NCBI GenBank assembly: GCA_016293865.1
Contig: JAEDDG010000040.1
Coordinates: 1 to 17,193, forward strand
Direction: 5' to 3'
Length of the DNA stretch: 17,193 nucleotides
Source: Oscillospiraceae bacterium
GTDB lineage: Bacteria > Bacillota > Clostridia > Oscillospirales > Oscillospiraceae
In this document: piece after piece, positions 1-6,696 of the stretch
Numbering within the stretch: position 1 is the first letter of the stretch
Layout: each line of letters starts with the position of its first letter
Made by a program: the position numbers and the translations under genes
Notes under the pieces: generated by a model
The model's input: the letters and a program-made list of their open reading frames with translations, nothing else
What the model was told of the DNA's origin: nothing
The model's database searches: none

Positions 1-54
1 ACCCCCGACCTGCTGATTACAAATCAGCTGCTCTACCAGCTGAGCTACACCAGC
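1..54 (-). tRNA. tRNA-Thr (anticodon TGT), 3' part cut off by window edge
   Basis: Read on the minus strand, the sequence starts with the acceptor strand GCTGGTG, then a D arm (GCTC...GAGC) and an anticodon stem GCTGA/TCAGC closing the 7-nt loop TTTGTAA. The anticodon is TGT, which reads the Thr codon ACA. The T arm and the 3' acceptor strand lie outside the window, so CCA encoding cannot be judged. Confidence 0.93.
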
Positions 55-76
55 GTACCGTGACATCAGCCTGATT

Positions 77-105
77 ATAATAGCAAAAACACAGAAATTT
101 GTCAA
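77..105 (-). promoter_or_regulatory. Promoter of tRNA-Thr
   Basis: On the minus strand a perfect -35 TTGACA (100-105) is followed, after 17 bp, by a -10 TATTAT (77-82). The predicted transcription start is about 15 bp upstream of the mature tRNA 5' end at 54. The -35 touches a perfect palindrome at 104-119. Confidence 0.8.
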
Positions 106-119
106 CAGAAATTTCTGTT
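91..119. repeat. Direct repeat plus 16-bp palindrome between divergent promoters
   Basis: ACAGAAATTT occurs at 91-100 and again at 105-114. The second copy is part of the perfect palindrome AACAGAAATTTCTGTT (104-119). The element sits between the tRNA-Thr promoter (minus strand) and a possible weak plus-strand promoter, TTGTCA at 99-104 and TATTTT at 121-126 with a 16-bp spacer, for the gene starting at 165. It looks like an operator, but no regulator can be assigned. Confidence 0.5.
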
Positions 120-164
120 TTATTTTAAGGACTTTACATTTTACTTCAGAAAGGAGAGGCAAAT

Positions 165-383
165 ATGGAAAATTCGGGCGCGGGCCTTCTGATCGACAGC
201 CAGGCGCAGCGGCCGGCCGGCATCTGCGACCGGTGCCGGGGCGAGATTTACCGCGGCGAGCTGTATCACCGGATTGACGGCTTCAGCATTTGTGCGGACT
301 GTTTTCTTGACTTTGCATTCGAATACTTTGCCGGCTGCCTGGTCTGCTGCGGCGTACCGGCACAGGAAGGAGGAGACCGATGA
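165..383 (+). CDS. Small CxxC zinc-finger-like protein, function unknown
   Basis: This 72-residue protein is of unknown function. It has two CxxC pairs, CDRC near residue 21 and CADC near residue 43, about 20 residues apart around a short Gly/Tyr-rich hairpin. This spacing resembles a treble-clef or LIM-like zinc knuckle. A third Cys cluster (CLVCC) lies near the C-terminus. The start is set by AAGGAGAGG at 151-159, 5 nt from the ATG. Its stop overlaps the ATG of the next gene (ATGA), so the two are probably translationally coupled. It heads a three-gene cassette that ends in a sigma-region-4-like protein. A nucleic-acid or protein adaptor role is only a guess from the zinc-knuckle look. Confidence 0.75.
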   Translation: MENSGAGLLIDSQAQRPAGICDRCRGEIYRGELYHRIDGFSICADCFLDFAFEYFAGCLVCCGVPAQEGGDR

Positions 384-610
384 GACTGGAAGAGCTTGCA
401 CGGGAATACAGGACCTCCGCGGCGGTCTTTGCAGACCGGGTGGACACGCTCCGCCGGCAGCTGGCGGCCGGCGGACTGGGCGCCATGGAACAATACCGGC
501 TGTACCGGCGCATTGAAATGCTCGCCGGCATGCAGAGGGAGCTGCGGGCCACGGCGCGGGTTCTGGAGCGTTATTATGAGGGGGCGGACAGGCATGCGCG
601 GCTTCAGTGA
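380..610 (+). CDS. Small helical hypothetical protein
   Basis: This 76-residue protein is rich in Arg, Glu, Leu and Ala. It looks all-helical, with two amphipathic stretches (about residues 1-30 and 36-70) that suggest a coiled-coil hairpin. I do not recognise the family. The GGAGGAG motif just upstream, inside the end of the preceding gene, serves as ribosome binding site, and the ATG overlaps the preceding stop codon. Its 3' end overlaps the start of the next gene by about 35 bp. Tight packing with a zinc-finger gene and a sigma-like gene suggests the three products act together, but nothing in the sequence gives a function. Confidence 0.65.
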   Translation: MRLEELAREYRTSAAVFADRVDTLRRQLAAGGLGAMEQYRLYRRIEMLAGMQRELRATARVLERYYEGADRHARLQ

Positions 611-911
611 ATCCGGCGCGTACGGAGAATACGGCGCGTACATATCCGCCCTGGGCGAAACGAACAGCCGGGAGCATGACCGCCTTCTGCGGAGCCTGCG
701 CCGGGCGCTGCAGGAGGAGCTGACGGCGCGTCAGCTGGAAACGGTGATGCTGTTCTATGACCGGCAGATGAGCATGACGGAAATCGCCAGAATTCAGGGC
801 GTTGCGGTGTCCACGGTGTCCAGGAGCCTGCGGCGCAGCACAGACAGACTGGAAAAATGCCTGCGCTACGGCGCGCGGGAGCTTCTGCGGATGAGCGTCG
901 GGCAGCCGTAA
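576..911 (+). CDS. Sigma-70 region 4-like helix-turn-helix protein
   Basis: The product is about 111 residues. Its C-terminal half (about residues 50-100) has the layout of sigma-70 region 4: LTARQLE, a helix, then SMTEIARIQGVAVSTVSRSL as helix-turn-helix, and a closing amphipathic helix. No region 2 (-10 recognition) is present, so it is not a complete sigma factor. It is more likely a small DNA-binding regulator of the kind common in phages and clostridial accessory loci. I chose the ATG at 576 because GGAG at 565-568 sits 7 nt upstream; the ATG at 594 is a second possibility. It overlaps the preceding gene and is the last gene before an independent promoter at 924-952. Its target promoter is unknown. 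Confidence 0.75.
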   Translation: MRGRTGMRGFSESGAYGEYGAYISALGETNSREHDRLLRSLRRALQEELTARQLETVMLFYDRQMSMTEIARIQGVAVSTVSRSLRRSTDRLEKCLRYGARELLRMSVGQP

Positions 912-923
912 CTGCGATTTTTC

Positions 924-952
924 TTGTACCGGGACGGGAAAACGGCTATAAT
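924..952 (+). promoter_or_regulatory. Promoter of the homocysteine methyltransferase gene
   Basis: -35 TTGTAC (924-929), 17-bp spacer, -10 TATAAT (947-952). It ends about 41 bp before the ATG at 994. A strong AGGAGG at 980-985 supplies the ribosome binding site. Confidence 0.75.
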
Positions 953-993
953 CAGAACAGCAGAAAGAATCTGATCGGCAGGAGGCGCAGCAA

Positions 994-2364
994 ATGGATA
1001 TTCGTGAAAAGCTGAAAAGCGGCTTTGTATTTTGTGACGGAGGAACGGGAACGGCCCTGCAGGCGCAGGGACTGGGCGCCGGCGAGCAGCCGGAGCGCTG
1101 GAACATCCTGTATCCCGACCGGATTACCGCGCTGCATCTGGGCTACTTCCGGGCAGGGGCCGACGTGGTGGTGACAAACACCTTCGGCGCAAACGGCCTG
1201 TCCTTCCCGGAAAGCGGCGCGGAGAGCCTGGAGGCGGTCGTGACCGCGGCGGTGCGCTGCGCAAAGGCGGCGGCGGAGCAGGCGGCGCGGGAGATGCCGG
1301 AGCGGGAATTTTACGTGGCCCTGGATCTGGGGCCCACAGGCCGGCTTCTGGAGCCGGTGGGCGACCTGCCGTTTGAAGAGGCGGTGGAGCTTTTCGCGCA
1401 GGTGGTGCGGTTCGGCACGGCCGCCGGCGCCGATCTGGTGTCCATTGAGACCATGGGCGACAGCCTTGAGGTGCGCGCGGCGGTGACGGCCGTCAGGGAA
1501 AACTGCAGCCTGCCGGTTTTTGTGACCACGGCATACAATGCGGCCGGCCGGCTTCTGTCCGGCTCCACGCCGGAGGTCATGGCTGCGCTGCTGCAGGCCA
1601 TGGGCGTAACGGCCTTCGGGCTGAACTGCGGCCTGGGGCCGAAGGAGATGCTGCCGCTGGTGCGCCGGCTGTATGCGGCGTCCCATCTGCCGGTGATTGC
1701 GAACCCCAACGCCGGTCTGCCCATTGTGGAAAACGGCGTCACCCGGTTCCCGGTGGGGCCTGAGGAATTTGCGCAGGAGATGCGCGCGGTCATGGCGGCC
1801 GGCGCCCGGGTGATCGGCGGCTGCTGCGGTACGGGCTATGCGCATATCGCCGAACTGCATCAGGCGGCGGCTGAGGCCGCGCCTGTTCCCATCGGCGGCT
1901 GCCGGCAGCCGGTGGCGGCCTCCCGCAGTGCGGCAGTGCCGCTCACGGCGGAGACGGTTATCGGCGCTGTGACCTGCGCGGATGCGGACGACGCGTTTGA
2001 CGAGGCCATGGACGCCATGGACGACGGCGCGGAGATCATCTGCGTGTCCGTTCCCGCGGGGGCGGACGAGGGGCAGCGGCTGGACGCGCTGGCCGGCGAA
2101 CTGCAGACCATGATTACAGCGCCGCTGATGCTGCGGGCCGGCGATGTGTCCGCGCTTGAAGCGGCGGTCCGGCATTACAACGGCGTGGCGCTTGTGTCCC
2201 TGACTGAGTGGACGGAGACGGCGGTCCGGGCGCTCTGCGCGCTGGCCGCCCGGTACGGCGCGGTGGCCGCCGTTCCGGAAGCGTGGCTGCCTGCGGCGGA
2301 GGCCGCGGCGGCGGAAACCGGGCTGGATGCCTGGAACGTGTATCCGCTGGGTGCGCTTGCGTAA
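994..2364 (+). CDS. Homocysteine S-methyltransferase family protein with degenerate C-terminal domain
   Basis: This cytosolic zinc methyltransferase would transfer a methyl group to homocysteine to make methionine. Residues 1-295 form the TIM-barrel Hcy-binding domain: DGGTGT (15-20), TNTFGAN (61-67), and three zinc-ligand cysteines, Cys212 (LNCG) and Cys277/Cys278 (GGCCGT). Residues 315-456 do not belong to that domain. They resemble the start of the pterin-binding domain that follows it in MetH (a repeated-Asp helix, DGAEIICVSVPAG, then APLMLRAGDVSALEAAV), but are much too short and lack recognisable folate-site residues. There is no cobalamin domain. The methyl donor is therefore unclear: it could be a separate corrinoid protein or a small molecule such as betaine or S-methylmethionine. 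The gene is monocistronic, with its own promoter and terminator. Confidence 0.88.
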   Translation: MDIREKLKSGFVFCDGGTGTALQAQGLGAGEQPERWNILYPDRITALHLGYFRAGADVVVTNTFGANGLSFPESGAESLEAVVTAAVRCAKAAAEQAAREMPEREFYVALDLGPTGRLLEPVGDLPFEEAVELFAQVVRFGTAAGADLVSIETMGDSLEVRAAVTAVRENCSLPVFVTTAYNAAGRLLSGSTPEVMAALLQAMGVTAFGLNCGLGPKEMLPLVRRLYAASHLPVIANPNAGLPIVENGVTRFPVGPEEFAQEMRAVMAAGARVIGGCCGTGYAHIAELHQAAAEAAPVPIGGCRQPVAASRSAAVPLTAETVIGAVTCADADDAFDEAMDAMDDGAEIICVSVPAGADEGQRLDALAGELQTMITAPLMLRAGDVSALEAAVRHYNGVALVSLTEWTETAVRALCALAARYGAVAAVPEAWLPAAEAAAAETGLDAWNVYPLGALA

Positions 2365-2381
2365 AGCATGCACGGAAATCA

Positions 2382-2418
2382 AAACAGACCGGAGGAAATG
2401 TCTTCCGGTCTGTTTTTT
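2382..2418 (+). terminator. Rho-independent terminator after the methyltransferase gene
   Basis: A 14-bp stem pairs 2382-2395 with 2402-2415 around a 6-nt loop and runs into six T residues. An A-run lies on the left side, so it may also act weakly on the convergent symporter transcript, which ends at 2439. Confidence 0.9.
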
Positions 2419-2438
2419 GCTGATGTCTGCGCGCCGGA

Positions 2439-4010
2439 CTACTGCACGCGCGCTGCGTCCGCCGTCCGGACCGCGTCAAAATCGGCGCGGATCTCCGCAT
2501 CCGGCGTCCGGGTCAGCAGCGAAACGGCGACAATGCAGATGCAGGAGAAAAGAAATGCCGGCAAAAGCTCATATATGCCGAAAATACCGCCCAGCGGCCG
2601 GAGGGCCAGCTTCCAGACAAACACCATGCAGCCGCCGCCGGCCATGCCGGCAATGGCGCCGGCGCGTGTGGTGCGCCGCCAGAACAGGGAGAACAGCAGC
2701 AGCGGGCCGAAAGTGGCGCCGAAGCCTGCCCAGGCAAAGGAGACAAGGGTGAAGATCACGCTGTTTTCATCCAGGGCAATGCAGATGGCGGCCAGCGTGA
2801 TCAGAAGCAGCGTGACTCGTGACACGGCCATCACCTGCCTGTCGGAGGCATCCTTTTTGAGCAGCCCCTGATAGATGTTTTTTGCCAGCGCGGAGGCGGC
2901 AATCAGCAGGTAGGAGTCCGAGGAGCTGATGGTGGCGGCCAGAATGCCGGCCATCACGAAGCCGGCCAGCAGCGGCGGCAGCAGGTTCGTGGCCAGAAGG
3001 ATAAATACGTTTTCCGCCTCCGCCGCGGTAGTCAGCGCGGTGGGATACAGCGCCCGGCCGGCAATGCCGATGAACACGGAGACGGACAGGGAGATGACCA
3101 CCCACACCGTGGCAATCCGGCGGGATTTGGTCAGCTCCCGCTGGTCACGGATGGCCATGAAGCGCAGAAGCACCTGGGGCATGCCAAAATAACCGAGACC
3201 CCAGGCAAGCGTGGAGATCACGGACAGCGGGCCGTATGAACCGGCCGCGCCGAATACGGGCCTGCCGCCGGACACGGCCTGTACGCCGTTTTCCAGCGTC
3301 GGGCTGGCAATGCCGAAAAACGCCAGAAAGCCGGGAATATCCCCGACATTTTCAAGCACGGCGTTCAGTCCGCCGGCTGCGGCGGTCCCTGCGCAGACGA
3401 TGACAATCAGAGCTGCCACCATCACGATTGCCTGCATGAAATCAGAGGCGCTCTCCGCCAGAAAACCGCCCAGGATTGTGTAAATCAGGACGAAAACGGC
3501 GCCGAGCATCATCATGGACACATAGGGCGCGTGAAAAAGCACGGAAAACAGCTTGCCGCAGGTCACAAGGCAGCTGGCGGCGTAGACTGTAAAGAAAATG
3601 AGGATAAAAAGAGCCGATACGGTCATGATCACCTTTTTCTTTTCGTGAAAGCGGTTGGAAAAGAAATCCGGCAGCGTGATGGCGTTTCCGGCCTGCACAC
3701 TGTACCGGCGCAGGCGTTTGGATACGATCAGCCAGTTCAGGTAGGTGCCCGCGGCCAGACCGATTGCGGTCCACGCCGCGTCGGCCAGACCGCACCAGTA
3801 GGCGACGCCGGGCAGACCCATCAGCAGCCAGCCGCTCATGTCGGAGGCTTCCGCGCTCATGGCGGCGATCCAGGGGCCGAGGCCGCGGCCGCCGAGAAAA
3901 TAGTTTTCGCTGTTTTTGTTGGCTTTCCGTGCAAAGGAAAGCCCGATGCAGATGACTGCCGCCATGTAAATGCACATGGCAATGAGGATCCGGAGTGTAC
4001 TTCCGTCCAT
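2439..4010 (-). CDS. putP: Sodium/proline symporter PutP
   Basis: This 523-residue inner-membrane carrier of the solute:sodium symporter family takes up proline with Na+. About 13 hydrophobic segments are visible across the length, close to the family size of about 500. The hallmark stretch at residues 51-68 (SAEASDMSGW...) is intact; Asp57 corresponds to the Na+-essential Asp55 of E. coli PutP. A second serine-rich element, TISSSDS (360-366), lies where the family's Na2-site Ser/Thr pair is found. The start is set by AGGAGG at 4019-4024, and a promoter lies just upstream. The gene stands alone, facing the methyltransferase gene and ending next to the shared terminator region. Proline as substrate is inferred from the close PutP-like motif. 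Confidence 0.93.
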   Translation of the reverse strand: MDGSTLRILIAMCIYMAAVICIGLSFARKANKNSENYFLGGRGLGPWIAAMSAEASDMSGWLLMGLPGVAYWCGLADAAWTAIGLAAGTYLNWLIVSKRLRRYSVQAGNAITLPDFFSNRFHEKKKVIMTVSALFILIFFTVYAASCLVTCGKLFSVLFHAPYVSMMMLGAVFVLIYTILGGFLAESASDFMQAIVMVAALIVIVCAGTAAAGGLNAVLENVGDIPGFLAFFGIASPTLENGVQAVSGGRPVFGAAGSYGPLSVISTLAWGLGYFGMPQVLLRFMAIRDQRELTKSRRIATVWVVISLSVSVFIGIAGRALYPTALTTAAEAENVFILLATNLLPPLLAGFVMAGILAATISSSDSYLLIAASALAKNIYQGLLKKDASDRQVMAVSRVTLLLITLAAICIALDENSVIFTLVSFAWAGFGATFGPLLLFSLFWRRTTRAGAIAGMAGGGCMVFVWKLALRPLGGIFGIYELLPAFLFSCICIVAVSLLTRTPDAEIRADFDAVRTADAARVQ

Positions 4011-4048
4011 AAAAAAGACCTCCTGTCGGCTTGAATCGGTTTTCCTTG

Positions 4049-4077
4049 ATTTTATAGTGCACAGTTTCCGATTTCAA
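4049..4077 (-). promoter_or_regulatory. Promoter of putP
   Basis: On the minus strand, -35 TTGAAA (4072-4077), 17-bp spacer, -10 TAAAAT (4049-4054), about 38 bp upstream of the ATG. Confidence 0.6.
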
Positions 4078-4298
4078 GCGTCCGGGCGGCTTCTTAGCGA
4101 AGACTGAACATCCGGCGGCAGAAAACGAAACGCCCCGGCAGAAGGCGCTTTCTGTTGAATTCAGGGTTTGAAACAAAGATCATTTATAACGAAGAGATCA
4201 ACCGGAAGGCACAGGCGTGATCATATTTGTCTGAAGATTTGAAACGATAAGCGTCCCGTTTGTCAGGCGTTCCCGCCGTGCGCCGGTCATGACCCGGA
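4078..4298. other. Non-coding spacer between the putP promoter and the tRNA-Val terminator
   Basis: I see no gene here: no reading frame with a plausible ribosome binding site, and no recognised RNA. A short imperfect hairpin (CAGAA/TTCTG around 4139-4156) and scattered GATCA motifs are the only structure, and neither is convincing. Together with the putP promoter on its left and the tRNA-Val terminator on its right, it makes up the 344-bp gap between putP and the tRNA. Confidence 0.5.
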
Positions 4299-4349
4299 AT
4301 AAAAAATAAATCCGAACCATGCACCAATCGGTGACAGTTCGGATTTATT
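4299..4349 (-). terminator. Rho-independent terminator of tRNA-Val
   Basis: Minus-strand hairpin with outer stem AATAAATCCGAAC/GTTCGGATTTATT and an inner CACC/GGTG stem, followed by a T-rich tail (4299-4306). It begins just downstream of the tRNA 3' end. Confidence 0.9.
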
Positions 4350-4354
4350 CGTTC

Positions 4355-4430
4355 TGGTGGACGCTAAGGAACTCGAATCCCTGACCTTCCGCACGTCAAG
4401 CGGATGCTCTACCAGCTGAGCTAAGCGTCC
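4355..4430 (-). tRNA. tRNA-Val (anticodon GAC), complete, CCA encoded
   Basis: The minus-strand cloverleaf is complete: acceptor GGACGCT/AGCGTCC, D arm, anticodon stem TCCGC/GCGGA around the loop TTGACGT (anticodon GAC, valine codon GTC), and a T arm with TTCGAGT. Discriminator A and an encoded CCA end (4355-4357) give 76 nt in total. Confidence 0.96.
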
Positions 4431-4445
4431 GTGTCAGCGTGAAAT

Positions 4446-4474
4446 ATTCTAACCCGGAATCAGATATTTGTCAA
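4446..4474 (-). promoter_or_regulatory. Promoter of tRNA-Val
   Basis: On the minus strand, -35 TTGACA (4469-4474), 17-bp spacer, -10 TAGAAT (4446-4451), about 16 bp before the tRNA 5' end. Same layout as the tRNA-Thr promoter at 77-105. Confidence 0.82.
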
Positions 4475-4517
4475 GAGAAAGTTGTAAATTTCCAGGCATT
4501 TTGCGGTTTCACGCGGA

Positions 4518-4583
4518 GCCGGCCGGAACGCAGGCCGGCGCGCCTGTTCAGAATGTGTCAAAATTGCCGGATTGCCCCGGCAA
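4518..4583. repeat. Two short perfect inverted repeats upstream of the dnaD-like gene
   Basis: GCCGGCC (4518-4524) pairs with GGCCGGC (4533-4539) over an 8-nt loop. TTGCCGG (4564-4570) pairs with CCGGCAA (4577-4583) over a 6-nt loop. Read on the minus strand the second hairpin is followed by TTTT, so it could block transcription toward tRNA-Val. Both lie upstream of the promoter at 4608-4636, so they are not in the dnaD-like mRNA. Confidence 0.45.
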
Positions 4584-4607
4584 AACGGCAAATCTCAGCT
4601 GTTTTTC

Positions 4608-4636
4608 TTGCCTGCGGCCGCCGGTACTGGTATAAT
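4608..4636 (+). promoter_or_regulatory. Extended -10 promoter of the dnaD-dnaC-like operon
   Basis: -35 TTGCCT (4608-4613), 17-bp spacer, perfect -10 TATAAT (4631-4636) preceded by TGG, an extended -10. Transcription would start near 4643. This rules out the in-frame ATG at 4572 and supports the start at 4674. Confidence 0.72.
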
Positions 4637-4673
4637 TACACTTGGATTATTGGCGAAAGGACGCAGCATTCCT

Positions 4674-5630
4674 ATGGCGGACTATTCTTATAAGCTCCCT
4701 GCGCCGGAGGTTGTGGCGCTGCCTGGCAGCGCCGCGCGGCTGCTGGTGCAGGAGGGGAACGGCGCTGCGGCGCTTCTGTACATATATATACTGTCCGGTC
4801 ATGCGGAGCTGGACCGTGGGCAGGCGTGCCGCGCGCTGCATATGACGGCGGAGGAACTGGATGCTGCGGCAGGCGTTCTGGTGCGGCTGGGCCTGCTGGA
4901 GCAGCATGCGCCTGCGGCGCGGCCTCAGCGGGCGGACGAGCTGCCGGAGTACACGGCGGAGGATGTAACCCGGGAAATTGAAAACGGCACGGCCTTCCGC
5001 AGCCTGATTGAAGAGGTGCAGACATACCTTGGGAAAATCCTGTCCCAGGACGACCTGCTGCGCCTGTTCGGGATTTATGACGCCCTGGGCTTCCCGCCGG
5101 AGGTGATCGTACTGCTGGTGAGCTACTGCGCACAGGAAAGCCAGCGCCGGTACGGTCCCGGCCGCCGGCCGACCATGCGGCAGATTGAGAAAACGGCGTA
5201 TGTCTGGGAGCGGGAGGGCCTGTTTTCGCTGGAACTGGCGGAGCGCTACATCCGCAGCCAGAATGAAAAGCACACGAAAGAGGCGGAATTTGCCCTGGCG
5301 CTGCGGATTTCCGGCCGGGCACTGACTGCCACGGAGAGCGCCTATGTGGACGAATGGCTGAAGCAGGGCTTCGGACCGGACGCGGCGGACATCGCCTTTG
5401 ACCGGACGGTGACCGGCGCCGGGAAACTGGACTGGAAATACATGAACGGCATTTTCAAAAGCTGGCATGCCAAGGGCCTGCATACGGCGGCACAGATTCA
5501 GGCCGGTGACAGCCGCGGGCAGAGCGCGCCGCGCGGCCGGACTGCCGCCCAGACGCAGACGCCGGCCGCCCCCACCCGGGAGGAGCTGGCGCAGATGCAG
5601 CGGCTGCTGGATGAGATCAACAATGGCTGA
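4674..5630 (+). CDS. DnaD-domain replication initiation/primosome protein
   Basis: This 318-residue protein belongs to the DnaD/DnaB family of Bacillota, which remodels DNA bound by the initiator and helps load the replicative helicase. Residues 1-90 look like a winged-helix N-terminal domain. Two tandem DnaD (DDBH2) modules follow, at about 108-195 and 203-272. The second ends in YMNGIFKSW (256-264), matching the YxxxIxxxW motif needed for DNA binding. A Gln/Ala/Pro-rich linker (275-300) leads to a short C-terminal helix. The ATG at 4674 is preferred because the promoter's -10 ends at 4636; GAAAGG at 4655-4660 is a modest ribosome binding site. It is followed 20 bp later by the DnaC/DnaI-like ATPase gene, its functional partner. 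Confidence 0.9.
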   Translation: MADYSYKLPAPEVVALPGSAARLLVQEGNGAAALLYIYILSGHAELDRGQACRALHMTAEELDAAAGVLVRLGLLEQHAPAARPQRADELPEYTAEDVTREIENGTAFRSLIEEVQTYLGKILSQDDLLRLFGIYDALGFPPEVIVLLVSYCAQESQRRYGPGRRPTMRQIEKTAYVWEREGLFSLELAERYIRSQNEKHTKEAEFALALRISGRALTATESAYVDEWLKQGFGPDAADIAFDRTVTGAGKLDWKYMNGIFKSWHAKGLHTAAQIQAGDSRGQSAPRGRTAAQTQTPAAPTREELAQMQRLLDEINNG

Positions 5631-5650
5631 CTGGATGGGAGGAATGCGCC

Positions 5651-6649
5651 ATGGCGCTTGACGGGAAAATACTCCGCCGGGCAAGAGACAGGCTGGAGCG
5701 GATGAAGGCTGAGCGCGCCGCGCGCACGCAGCGCCGTCTGGAGGAGGTTTATCAGCGCGCGCCGCAGCTGCGCGCCGTGGATGCCCGGATCCGGGAGACG
5801 ATGCTGGACGCCATGCAGCTGGTTTTGTCCGGCGCGGCCGAGGACGACGCCCGGGTGGAGGAGCTGCGCATGGAAAATTCGCAGCTGCAGCTGCAGCGTG
5901 CGGAGACGCTGGGGCGCCTGGGCCTGCCGGCGGATTATACGGACGAGGGGTACATGTGCCCCAAATGCCGGGACACCGGCTACTGCGGAGCCGGGCTCTG
6001 CAGCTGTCTGAAGGCGCTTTACGCCCAGGAGCAGAAAGAAGAGCTCTCCGGCCTTCTGAAGCTTGGCGAACAGACCTTCGACGCCTTCGACCTGGACTGG
6101 TATGACGACACGCCGGATCCATCCACGGGGATCTCACCCAGACAGAGCATGGAGTTTGTATACGAGACCTGCGTGGCCTACGCCCGCCGGTTTGGGGCGC
6201 GGTCCCGGAATTTGCTGTTTACCGGCGGAACCGGCCTGGGCAAGACGTTCCTTTCCGCCTGCATTGCCCGTGTCGTGGCGGAAAAGGGCTGTTCCGTTGT
6301 CTATGAGACGGCGGCGGAGCTTTTTGCCCGGTTTGAAGCGGAAAAATTTGCGCGCGGCGACGCGGCCGGCAGCGGCGGGGATGTGCGCCGCTATCTGAAC
6401 TGCGATCTGCTGATTCTGGATGACCTCGGCACGGAGATGACGACGGTCTTTGTGACCAGCGCGCTGTATACATTGGTCAATACCCGGCTGGCCGCCGGGA
6501 AAAAGACCATCATCAGCACCAACCTGACAGAGGCGGACATTGCCGCCCGCTATTCGCCCCAGATTGCCTCCCGCGTGCAGGGAGAGTATCAGGCGCTGCG
6601 GTTTTATGGACAGGATATCCGCCTTTTGAAAAAGGCCCGCGGACAATGA
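5651..6649 (+). CDS. DnaC/DnaI-type AAA+ helicase loader
   Basis: This 332-residue cytosolic ATPase of the DnaC/DnaI family is expected to load the replicative helicase onto DNA. Residues 1-90 are a charged helical region. A Cys cluster follows (Cys103, Cys106, Cys112, Cys117, Cys119: CPKC...CSC), matching the zinc-binding part of DnaI-like N-terminal domains that contacts the helicase. The AAA+ core has Walker A GGTGLGKT (192-199), Walker B LLILDDLG (253-260), sensor-1 STN (289-291) and an SR pair (307-308) that is a candidate arginine finger. The start is supported by GGGAGG at 5638-5643. It lies 20 bp after the DnaD-like gene and almost certainly shares its mRNA. A phage-type DnaC is possible but the neighbours look chromosomal. 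Confidence 0.92.
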   Translation: MALDGKILRRARDRLERMKAERAARTQRRLEEVYQRAPQLRAVDARIRETMLDAMQLVLSGAAEDDARVEELRMENSQLQLQRAETLGRLGLPADYTDEGYMCPKCRDTGYCGAGLCSCLKALYAQEQKEELSGLLKLGEQTFDAFDLDWYDDTPDPSTGISPRQSMEFVYETCVAYARRFGARSRNLLFTGGTGLGKTFLSACIARVVAEKGCSVVYETAAELFARFEAEKFARGDAAGSGGDVRRYLNCDLLILDDLGTEMTTVFVTSALYTLVNTRLAAGKKTIISTNLTEADIAARYSPQIASRVQGEYQALRFYGQDIRLLKKARGQ

Positions 6650-6696
6650 CTGTCACAGCGGAAGAGCACATAAACTGATTGCAGGGAGGCGAATTC

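Noticed and set aside
1..165. tRNA-Thr as the attachment site of an integrated element carrying the genes at 165-911
   Set aside because: Integration usually uses the tRNA 3' end, which points out of the window to the left. The small genes lie on the 5' side, and no integrase or repeated tRNA fragment is seen.
952..2382. 476-residue open frame on the minus strand opposite the homocysteine methyltransferase
   Set aside because: It is a shadow frame of high-GC coding sequence: Arg/His/Gln-rich with no recognisable domain, while the plus-strand gene has clear family motifs, promoter, ribosome binding site and terminator.
4078..4298. Hidden small gene or RNA between putP and tRNA-Val
   Set aside because: Only very short frames without ribosome binding sites, and no strong hairpin with a T-run apart from the tRNA terminator.
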